Positions 1 to 6,225 of a stretch of DNA of 19,221 nt are shown in pieces. Below the pieces are notes generated by a model. It searched no databases, was not told the origin of the DNA, and saw only the letters and a list, made by a program, of their open reading frames with translations. Made by a program: the position numbers and the translations under genes. The first letter of the stretch is position 1; every line of letters starts with the position of its first letter. The DNA is from an uncultured Collinsella sp. GTDB taxonomy: Bacteria > Actinomycetota > Coriobacteriia > Coriobacteriales > Coriobacteriaceae. The stretch is taken from positions 1 to 19,221 of the forward strand of contig USIE01000021.1 of assembly GCA_900554645.1 (NCBI GenBank). The letters run 5' to 3'.

Positions 1-6
1 AAAGGG

Positions 7-32
7 AAGAGGCGGGGCATGCCCCGCCTCTT
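7..32. terminator. GC-rich perfect palindrome, probable terminator of the gene before the window
   Basis: A perfect 26-base inverted repeat with arms built on AGAGGCGGGGC and a minimal AT centre can form a very stable hairpin. The plus-strand side is followed only by TTACACC and the minus-strand side by TTCCCTTT, so the T tract is weak either way. The most likely role is a factor-independent or bidirectional terminator of an upstream gene that lies outside the window. Confidence 0.5.
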
Positions 33-135
33 ACACCACATCTCTGCGCGCTACCGCCAGCGCCGCGGTTTCGCCCTTTCTGCGCCGAAGCGATACACTG
101 TTATCGTTTGATTTCTTCGCTCAAGGAGGATGCGC

Positions 136-1659
136 ATGCCGTGCACAACGATTTTGGTTGGTAAGAACGCGAGCTACGACGGGTCGACGTTGGTTGCCCG
201 CAACGAGGACTCGTCCAACGGGGTGTTTGAGCCCAAGCGTATGCGCGTGGTGCATCCCGACGAGCAGCCGCGCGTCTACACGAGCGTCCTGAGTCACCTG
301 ACCGTTGAACTGCCCGATAACCCCATGCGCTACACGAGCGTCCCCGATGTTGTCCCGGGCCACGGCATCTGGGCCGAGGCCGGTTTCAACGAGCTCAATG
401 TGGGCATGTCCGCAACCGAGACGCTCACCACCAACGAGCGCGTTCGCGGCGCCGACCCGCTCGTCGACTACGTGCCCGCCAAGGGCAACGAGGACGAGGA
501 CGGCTATGTTCCGGCGCAGCCCGGCGGTCTGGGCGAGGAGGACATGGTGACCCTGGTGCTGCCATATGCCAAATCCGCCCGCGACGGCGTACGCATTCTG
601 GGTGACCTGCTCGAGCGCTATGGCACCTACGAGAACAACGGCATCGCCTTTAGCGACGTGGACGAGATCTGGTGGCTCGAGACCATCGGCGGTCACCACT
701 GGATCGCCAAGCGCGTGCCCGATGACGCCTATGTGACCATGCCCAACCAGCTGGGTATCGACAGCTTTGACCTGGATGACGCCGAGGGCGCCCAGGCCGA
801 TCACATGTGCTCCGCCGACCTGCGCGCTTGGATGGCCGAGTGGCATCTGGACTTGACGCTGGGCGTTGAGGGCGACGGTCCGGCCGCGGTCTTTAACCCG
901 CGCGAGGCCTTTGGCTCGCACAGCGACAGCGACCACGTCTACAACACGCCGCGCGCGTGGTACATGCAGCGCTGTCTCAACCCCAGCGACGTGTGGGATG
1001 GCCCCGACGCCGACTACACGCCCGAGAGCGACGATATCCCCTGGAGCCGCGTGCCCGAGCGCAAGGTGACCATCGAGGACATCAAGTACGTACTCTCGAG
1101 CCACTACCAGGGCACGGAGTACGATTGCTACGGTAGCAAGGGCACGCCCGCTACGCGTGGCGCCTATCGCCCCATCGGCATCAACCGCAACAGCCAGCTC
1201 GCCGTGTTGCAGCTGCGTCCCTATGCGCAGCCGGCCTATCGCGCCGTGCAGTGGATGGCGTTTGGCTCCAACTCGTTTAACGCGCTGGTTCCGCTGTACG
1301 CCAACGTCGAGACCATGCCCGAGTACTATGCCGACACGCAGGCTCGCGTGACGTCCGAAAACTTCTACTGGGCCAACCGCCTGATCGGCGCGCTGGCTGA
1401 CGTCCGCTTCCATGAGTGCGGTCGCGCGGTCGAGGATTATCAGGAGAAGGTCGGTGGCATGGGCCACAAGCAGATCCATGACATCGACGCTGCCGTAGCC
1501 GTTCTGCCCGAGGCCGAAGTGCCTGCCGAGCTTGCACGCGCCAATGAGGCCTTTGCCGAGCGTGTTCGCGTGGAGACCGATGCTCTACTGGGCAAGGTGC
1601 TCTACACCACGAGCTGCGCCATGAAGAACTCTTTCGCGATGAACGACAACGTGAGGTAG
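136..1659 (+). CDS. C69-family dipeptidase (PepD-like, Ntn hydrolase)
   Basis: This encodes a cytosolic dipeptidase of peptidase family C69 (507 residues, within the usual range). The N-terminus MPCTTILVGKNASYDGS, followed by ARNEDSSNG, matches the family's start, where a cysteine very near the N-terminus (Cys3 here) becomes the catalytic nucleophile after removal of the preceding residues. No signal peptide or membrane segment is visible. Two in-frame ATGs exist, at 130 and 136. The AAGGAGG ribosome site at 123-129 touches the first but sits 6 bases before the second, so 136 is chosen; it also places the cysteine at residue 3. The gene stands alone: about 100 bases separate it from the next gene. 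The expected role is hydrolysis of a broad range of dipeptides for amino-acid supply. Family assignment is confident, substrate preference is not readable. Confidence 0.9.
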   Translation: MPCTTILVGKNASYDGSTLVARNEDSSNGVFEPKRMRVVHPDEQPRVYTSVLSHLTVELPDNPMRYTSVPDVVPGHGIWAEAGFNELNVGMSATETLTTNERVRGADPLVDYVPAKGNEDEDGYVPAQPGGLGEEDMVTLVLPYAKSARDGVRILGDLLERYGTYENNGIAFSDVDEIWWLETIGGHHWIAKRVPDDAYVTMPNQLGIDSFDLDDAEGAQADHMCSADLRAWMAEWHLDLTLGVEGDGPAAVFNPREAFGSHSDSDHVYNTPRAWYMQRCLNPSDVWDGPDADYTPESDDIPWSRVPERKVTIEDIKYVLSSHYQGTEYDCYGSKGTPATRGAYRPIGINRNSQLAVLQLRPYAQPAYRAVQWMAFGSNSFNALVPLYANVETMPEYYADTQARVTSENFYWANRLIGALADVRFHECGRAVEDYQEKVGGMGHKQIHDIDAAVAVLPEAEVPAELARANEAFAERVRVETDALLGKVLYTTSCAMKNSFAMNDNVR

Positions 1660-1693
1660 GGATTTCCCGTCAATCGAATAGCGCTAAAACGCT

Positions 1694-1723
1694 TTGTCGC
1701 TTTCGCTCAATCTTGGGTACAAG
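1694..1723 (+). promoter_or_regulatory. possible sigma70-type promoter for the phasin-like/ABC1 pair
   Basis: TTGTCG at 1694-1699 and TACAAG at 1718-1723 are 18 bases apart and match the -35 and -10 consensus at 4 or 5 of 6 positions each. They lie about 36 bases before the ATG at 1759. The match is only moderate and is not backed by comparative data. Confidence 0.3.
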
Positions 1724-1758
1724 AACGCCAATGCAGTTGTTTGTGATTGGAGACAACC

Positions 1759-2175
1759 ATGGTTATGAAACTCGATCAGCTTGTTAACGGCGCCATTAAC
1801 GTGGGCTTTGGCGCTGCCGCCGTTGCTGTCGAAGGCGGCAAGAAGGTCCTCGACGACCTTAACACCAAGGGCGAGCAGGTCCGCAAGGACACCGCCACCC
1901 CCGATATCGCCCGCAGTGTGTCCGACATGTTCGAGCAGGCCGGCGGTACCATCTCCGATCTGACCGAGCGCTTGGGCATGCAGGGCGAGACCGCGGCCCA
2001 GCGCGTGCTCGACGAGCTCATCCTTGCCCGCGTCCGCGTTATGACCGCCCCCGAGCGCACGGCTTTCCTGGCCCATGTGCGCGACATCGTCGATTCGGTC
2101 GAGGACAACGTGACCTCGGTGCCCGTCGAGTCCGTTGAGCCCGACGATGCGAAGGATACCGAAGAGGCCGAGTAG
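1759..2175 (+). CDS. phasin-like hypothetical protein
   Basis: This is a 138-residue soluble protein with no signal peptide. It is largely alpha-helical in character: an alanine/glycine-rich start (residues about 10-30, NVGFGAAAVAVEGGKK), a middle segment rich in charged helices (DMFEQAGGTISDLTERLG), and a very acidic tail ending DDAKDTEEAE. The pattern of a small-residue helix followed by long amphipathic helices resembles phasin-family granule or lipid-associated proteins, but sequence inspection alone cannot prove it. The reading frame extends back to a TTG at 1747. GGAG at 1749-1752 is spaced 6 bases before ATG 1759, so that start is preferred. It is followed after 8 bases by an ABC1/UbiB kinase, which suggests translation as one operon and a shared job at a membrane or lipid surface. 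Confidence 0.65.
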   Translation: MVMKLDQLVNGAINVGFGAAAVAVEGGKKVLDDLNTKGEQVRKDTATPDIARSVSDMFEQAGGTISDLTERLGMQGETAAQRVLDELILARVRVMTAPERTAFLAHVRDIVDSVEDNVTSVPVESVEPDDAKDTEEAE

Positions 2176-2183
2176 CAGCGCAG

Positions 2184-3947
2184 ATGGCAGATTCCACCAC
2201 CGATTACAACAATCTAGATCCCTTGGGTGACGAGGCGGCGGTTGTCGATGAGGTCGATGCCGTCGTCTCGGGCGCTCGCAAGAAGCCGCGCGCTGTCGAT
2301 ATGGTCCCCGAGGAGCCCGACGCGATGGCGCCGGACGAGGAATACCAGCTCACGCCGGCGGGTCGCCGCGAGCGCATCGGACAGATTGTTCGCCTGGTCA
2401 AAAAGTACCGCGTGTGGGATAACCTCACGCCGGTTCGTTTGCGCCGCCTGCTCGAGGAACTCGGCCCCATGTTCGTCAAGATGGGGCAGATTCTGGCCAA
2501 CCGGTCCGAGATTCTGCCGCAACGCTTTTGCGACGAGCTGCGTCGTCTGCGCTCCGACGTGGAGCCCGTACCGTACGAGGTCGTACTCAGTTGTCTGGAA
2601 GAAGAATACGGCCTGCGCCTGGGGGAGATGTTCGATGCGATCGACCCCAATCCGCTTGGTAGCGCATCGCTCGCGCAGGTGCACCGCGCTCGTCTGGTGA
2701 CGGGCGAGGACGTGGCCGTCAAGGTGCAGCGCCCCGGTGCGCAGCAGGTTATGGCGCAGGACATCGATATCATCCGCTCGGTGGTGCGTATCGTTTCCAA
2801 GTTCGTCAACACCGATCAATTCGTTGACCTGCACGGCGTAGTCGAGGAGTTGTGGACCTCGTTTCGCGAGGAGACCAACTTTTTGGCCGAGGCCAAAAAC
2901 CTCAACGACTTCTACGAGTTCCATAAGAGCGTTCATGGCGTGACGTGCCCTAAATCCTATCTGGACCTATGCACCGAGCACGTGGTGGTCATGGATTACG
3001 TCGACGGCATTTCGATCGCCGATCCTGAACGCTTGGTGGCCGAGGGCTATGACTTGGAAAAGATCGGTGCCGCGATCGTCGAGGACTACTCGACGCAGGT
3101 GCTCGACGACGGCTTTTTCCATGCCGACCCGCATGCGGGAAACATCATTCTCAAGGACGGTATCGTTTACTTTATCGACTTGGGCATGGTCGGACGCATG
3201 TCGAGTCACGATCGCGGTATCGTAAAGGACATGATTTTCGCCGTGGCCGAGGGTGACGTTCCCAAGCTCAAGGATTCGCTCATGCGCTTCGCCGTGACGC
3301 GTGGCGATTCGGCCGAGCTCGATCATTCAGCGTTTTTGTCCGACCTTGACTTTATCGTGGCTGACTTTGCGGGCCTTGACCTGAAGGATCTTGATATCGG
3401 CGAGTTTTTGACCTCGCTGTTAAACCTGGCGCGCAAAAACGATGTTGAGCTGCCGAGCGTGGTGACGATGTTCGCGCGCGGCATGGTGACGCTCGAGGGT
3501 TTGCTGACCGAGTACATGCCCAACGTCAACATGATCCAGATCATCCAAACGCACATTAAAAACGAGAAAAGCACCTATGCGCGTGTGCGCGATATGGGGC
3601 GCGATCTTGCCGCGAGCAGCTATCGCGCGGCGAAGGGCTCACTCGAGGCGGCTGAGTACCTGGGGCTGGCTTCGCGCATGCTTACGCGCGGCCAGCTTAA
3701 GGTGAACACGCAGATCATGAGCAGCGATAAGGCACTGCGACAGCTGGGCGGAATTATCGACCGCATGTCGATGGCTATCGTTATCGCCGGCCTGTTTATC
3801 GGTTCGTCGGTGGTGTACTACGCACGCATCGAGCCGGTTGTGTTTGGTATCCCGGTCATTGGCTTTATGGGCTACGTGAGCGCGCTGGTGCTGGCGCTTA
3901 TGCTGGGCCGCAATATCTGGCTCAACAGCCACGGCGGCAAACACTAG
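2184..3947 (+). CDS. AarF/ABC1/UbiB-family atypical kinase with C-terminal membrane anchor
   Basis: This 587-residue protein belongs to the ABC1/ADCK/UbiB atypical kinase family. The family KxGQ motif is at residues 99-102 (KMGQ, in VKMGQILANRSEILP). The nucleotide-loop region GSASLAQVH is at 159-167, the VAVK lysine at 180, the catalytic loop HADPHAGN at 313-320, and IDLG replaces the DFG motif at 331-334. The first 55 residues are acidic and probably flexible. The last 60 (from about 530) form two hydrophobic helices ending in a short basic tail, so the kinase core faces the cytosol while anchored in the membrane. Known members support quinone biosynthesis or lipid homeostasis. Coriobacteria do not make ubiquinone, so a role in menaquinone or lipid metabolism is an inference. 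It is coupled to the phasin-like gene 8 bases upstream. Confidence 0.9.
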   Translation: MADSTTDYNNLDPLGDEAAVVDEVDAVVSGARKKPRAVDMVPEEPDAMAPDEEYQLTPAGRRERIGQIVRLVKKYRVWDNLTPVRLRRLLEELGPMFVKMGQILANRSEILPQRFCDELRRLRSDVEPVPYEVVLSCLEEEYGLRLGEMFDAIDPNPLGSASLAQVHRARLVTGEDVAVKVQRPGAQQVMAQDIDIIRSVVRIVSKFVNTDQFVDLHGVVEELWTSFREETNFLAEAKNLNDFYEFHKSVHGVTCPKSYLDLCTEHVVVMDYVDGISIADPERLVAEGYDLEKIGAAIVEDYSTQVLDDGFFHADPHAGNIILKDGIVYFIDLGMVGRMSSHDRGIVKDMIFAVAEGDVPKLKDSLMRFAVTRGDSAELDHSAFLSDLDFIVADFAGLDLKDLDIGEFLTSLLNLARKNDVELPSVVTMFARGMVTLEGLLTEYMPNVNMIQIIQTHIKNEKSTYARVRDMGRDLAASSYRAAKGSLEAAEYLGLASRMLTRGQLKVNTQIMSSDKALRQLGGIIDRMSMAIVIAGLFIGSSVVYYARIEPVVFGIPVIGFMGYVSALVLALMLGRNIWLNSHGGKH

Positions 3948-3997
3948 AGGCTGCGACCGTCACCGCATTTTCCTATCGCAAACAATAGCTTTTACCT

Positions 3998-4026
3998 TGG
4001 GCTTCGCCTGTGTGCGGGGCCCTTTT
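3998..4026 (+). terminator. probable terminator after the ABC1 kinase gene
   Basis: GGGC at 3999-4002 pairs with GCCC at 4019-4022, and CGC pairs with GCG inside the stem. TTTT follows immediately at 4023-4026. The stem is interrupted and of moderate strength. Its position, just before the promoter of the riboswitch unit, supports it as the boundary of the upstream operon. Confidence 0.5.
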
Positions 4027-4039
4027 GCGTGATACCATT

Positions 4040-4050
4040 TTGACGATAAT
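4040..4050 (+). promoter_or_regulatory. possible promoter of the riboswitch unit
   Basis: TTGACGATAAT at 4040-4050 contains a GATAAT box that could serve as a -10 element and would start the transcript near 4057, just ahead of the riboswitch. No good -35 lies at the expected distance. Alternatively TTGACG could be the -35 of a weaker promoter with a poor -10 near 4062. Confidence 0.3.
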
Positions 4051-4063
4051 AATCGATGGCCTA

Positions 4064-4240
4064 GATGGTGGTGCGGAGACGCACGAACGCGCGGTTTTCC
4101 TGCGCGTTTGGGAGAATCGGGGTGCAAGTCCCCGGCTGTACCAGTAACCGTAATTCCTCTTGGCTCGGGATGTTCGCGTCGCAGATCGGACGACGCGCCT
4201 GAGCCGTTAAGGTTAAGTCGGATCGCCTCCCATCTTGCAT
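4064..4240 (+). ncRNA. cobalamin (B12) riboswitch
   Basis: The leader carries the conserved cobalamin-riboswitch core: GGGAGAATCGGGGTGCAAGT leading into CCCCGGCTGTACC and AGTAACCGTAA (about 4110-4155). Next comes a hairpin arm closed by GGCTC...GAGCC (about 4160-4204) with an inner GCGTCG/CGACGC stem. The region ends in a B12-box-like segment, AAGTCGGATCGCCTCCC (4215-4231). This order is that of the adenosylcobalamin-type family. No U-rich terminator hairpin separates it from the start codon, so control is probably at translation initiation. CCTCC at 4226-4230 could pair with GGAGG at 4279-4283 of the downstream ribosome-binding region. Boundaries are approximate. The regulated genes encode cobalamin-binding-like surface proteins, which agrees with the call. 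Confidence 0.85.
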
Positions 4241-4297
4241 GCGGCTGCGGCGTATGCCGCCGGTGTGCATAGGGCTCTGGAGGGAAGGGGGACCCCG

Positions 4298-5779
4298 ATG
4301 GGGGAACTCGAGCGTAACATGCGCGATGACGTGGGGCAGCCGCTGGGCAATGCTCCAAGTACAGACAATGGGGGACAAATGGATATGTTTGAGGACGAGC
4401 GCGAGCGCGCCTCGCTGCATCGCCGTGGCGCGATTGCACGCGGCGTAGCCAAGCGCGGCCTGGTGGCATTCCTGGCCTTCGCGATGGCCTTTGGCACCAC
4501 GCCGGCTCAGCTGTGGGCCGAGGGCGCCGAGGGCATTGCCGAGGCTGTGGCTCAGGCTACGACGCCGGGCGAGGACGCAGCGCTTGCGGGCGGTGCCGCT
4601 GAGCAGAGCGGCGCCGAGGTTTCGGATTCTGGGAGCGCGCCTGCAGCTAGTGCCGCCGCAACAAAGGCAGCAACTGGCGACGAAGGCTCGGCGACGGGGG
4701 AGAGCCCTGCCGCGAGCGAGCAGTCTTCAGCGGCATCCGCTGGCCAAGCAGGATCTGCCGCCGCGGCTGCCGTTCAGACAGGGAACCCGACAGAAACCGG
4801 TGATGTCGCCAAGAAGCAAGTCGAGGTCTCGTTCTCGATTATCGGCACCGATGCCGACGGCAAGGCTCAGACCTGGGTGGCACCTACGCAGCTCAAGCTC
4901 GACGAGGGCGCGACGGCTGCGGATGCCTTCGTTAAGCTGCAGCAGAAGACGGGCTTTAAAGCGGATTACGAACCGAACACGGCATACGGCTTCTACCTCA
5001 AGAGCATCACGTCTCCGAGCGATGGCCGCACGCTTGCCTACGATCCGACGACTAATGCCTTCTGGCAGCTGTTCGTCGACGGCGTGTCTTCCTCGGTTGG
5101 CGCGAGCAGCGTCAAGCTCACCCAGGGGCAGAAGATTGAGTTTGCCTATACGGCTGGTAGCGCATCCCCCGTCGTTAAGGACCAGCTTGCTGCGAATGTG
5201 ACCGTCATTGGTCGCGATGCCCAGGGCAAGACTCAGACTTGGGTCGATAACGCGCAGTATGTGGTGACGTCCGGTTCGAGCGCACTTGACCTTACGAAGG
5301 TCGCGCTTGAGGCGAATGACATCGACGCCGTTGCTGCTGGCTCCTTCATTCTGAGCCTTAAGTACAACGGTGTTGAGCTGGGTACGCCCCAAGATTATTC
5401 GACCTATTGGCAGCTGTTTATCAACGGCAAGTCGAGTGACTATACGGCGGACAATGTCACCATCCATGCCGGCGATACCGTCACGTGGTTCTACGGTGGC
5501 TGGGGCGACCAGTTGCCGTCCGATTCTGTCCATGCTTCCGTTCAGGTGCTTGGCAAGGACAAGGACGGCAAGCAGCAGGTTTGGGCTTCGACGGGTCAGA
5601 CGAGTCTCAAGGCTGGTTCCACTGCTAAGGATTTGCTGGAGCAGACTGGTCTTACCCTCGATGCTAAAGAAGAGTCTTGGGGTTGGTACCTCAGCGGCAT
5701 TACCTCGCCGCTTGACGGTAAGACCTATGAGTATGATCCTGCGACCAAAAGTTATTGGCAGTTCTATGTAAATGGCTAA
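4298..5779 (+). CDS. secreted DUF4430-repeat protein, 5' part of an interrupted gene (putative corrinoid-binding)
   Basis: This is the first half (493 residues) of a long surface-protein gene that continues in the same frame after the TAA at 5777. A basic stretch (RRGAIARGVAKRG) precedes a hydrophobic core GLVAFLAFAMAFG and a likely signal-peptidase site after AQLWA (about residue 74). An Ala/Ser/Glu-rich linker follows. Then come two complete and one truncated DUF4430-type repeats, each about 115 residues, with recurring signatures such as SITSPSDGRTLAYDP, YWQLFING and a closing FAY/WFY strand. DUF4430 is related to the cobalamin-binding beta domain of intrinsic factor and transcobalamin. 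ATG 4298 has AAGGGGGA five bases upstream. ATG 4379 or 4385 would give a more ordinary signal-peptide length and also follows a GGGGGA. The B12 riboswitch lies directly upstream. By itself this product would be secreted but lack any wall or membrane anchor. Confidence 0.8.
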   Translation: MGELERNMRDDVGQPLGNAPSTDNGGQMDMFEDERERASLHRRGAIARGVAKRGLVAFLAFAMAFGTTPAQLWAEGAEGIAEAVAQATTPGEDAALAGGAAEQSGAEVSDSGSAPAASAAATKAATGDEGSATGESPAASEQSSAASAGQAGSAAAAAVQTGNPTETGDVAKKQVEVSFSIIGTDADGKAQTWVAPTQLKLDEGATAADAFVKLQQKTGFKADYEPNTAYGFYLKSITSPSDGRTLAYDPTTNAFWQLFVDGVSSSVGASSVKLTQGQKIEFAYTAGSASPVVKDQLAANVTVIGRDAQGKTQTWVDNAQYVVTSGSSALDLTKVALEANDIDAVAAGSFILSLKYNGVELGTPQDYSTYWQLFINGKSSDYTADNVTIHAGDTVTWFYGGWGDQLPSDSVHASVQVLGKDKDGKQQVWASTGQTSLKAGSTAKDLLEQTGLTLDAKEESWGWYLSGITSPLDGKTYEYDPATKSYWQFYVNG

Positions 5780-6225
5780 TTCGTCCAGGTCGGGGCCGGC
5801 AACTACGAACTCCAAGAGGGTGACGCCGTCACCTTTATGTATGGTGCTGACGCCGATGCCCTCCCCGGTCAGGTTCTTGGGTCCGTCGATGTTATCGGTC
5901 CCGATGCCAACGGCAACAATACTCGCTGGGGCTCGGCAAGCAATGTTTCCCTGCCCGAAGGCTCTACGGCCCAGAACCTTATCGAAGCGGTTCTGAAGGC
6001 AAAGGGCGTTAAGTACAGCGGCTCCCAGAGCGGTGAGTACTGGTTCCTCAATTCCATCGACTCGCCGTTCGGAGGCAAGACGTACGGCTATGATGGTGCG
6101 ACCAATAAATACTGGCATCTGTATATCAATGGAGAGCCCTCCTTACTCTGCGCCAATCAGATTACGCTCAAGAGCGACGATAAGGTTACGCTTGCCTATA
6201 CCACCGACGATTCGCCCATGCCCGA
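4811..6225 (+). repeat. four tandem DUF4430-like domain repeats
   Basis: Four protein repeats run at about 4811-5170, 5173-5520, 5521-5872 and 5873-6225. Each begins with a strand of the type VxVxGxDxxGKxQxW, has a middle GWYLxxITSPxDGKTYxYDP segment (replaced in repeat 2 by SFILSLKYNGVELGTPQDY), then YWQLxxNG and a closing GDxVxxxY strand. The repeats are diverged in DNA sequence, so recent slippage duplication is unlikely. Boundaries were set by eye. Confidence 0.75.
5777..5779 (+). other. in-frame TAA stop interrupting DUF4430 repeat 3
   Basis: The reading frame of 4298-5776 and that of 5780-8164 are the same, separated only by this TAA. The encoded sequence runs YWQFYVNG, stop, FVQVGAGNYELQEGDAVTFMYG. 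The other three repeats read through the equivalent point with V, K or E after the DG/NG. A single base change from GAA, AAA or CAA would produce it. No frameshift is needed to rejoin the halves. Confidence 0.9.

Noticed and set aside
121..1479. Long open frame on the minus strand opposite the dipeptidase gene
   Set aside because: It is the antisense shadow of a well-recognised C69 gene in GC-rich DNA; its protein is low-complexity Val/Ala/Gly/His-rich with no family features.
5772..5996. ATG overlapping the internal TAA (AATGGCTAA) as a translational restart
   Set aside because: It opens a different reading frame that ends after 74 codons and does not encode the DUF4430 continuation, so it cannot restore the downstream half.
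4727..6118. 463-codon minus-strand open frame across the DUF4430 repeats
   Set aside because: It is an antisense shadow of repeats that are conserved on the plus strand. It lies across the TAA only because the opposite strand has no stop there.
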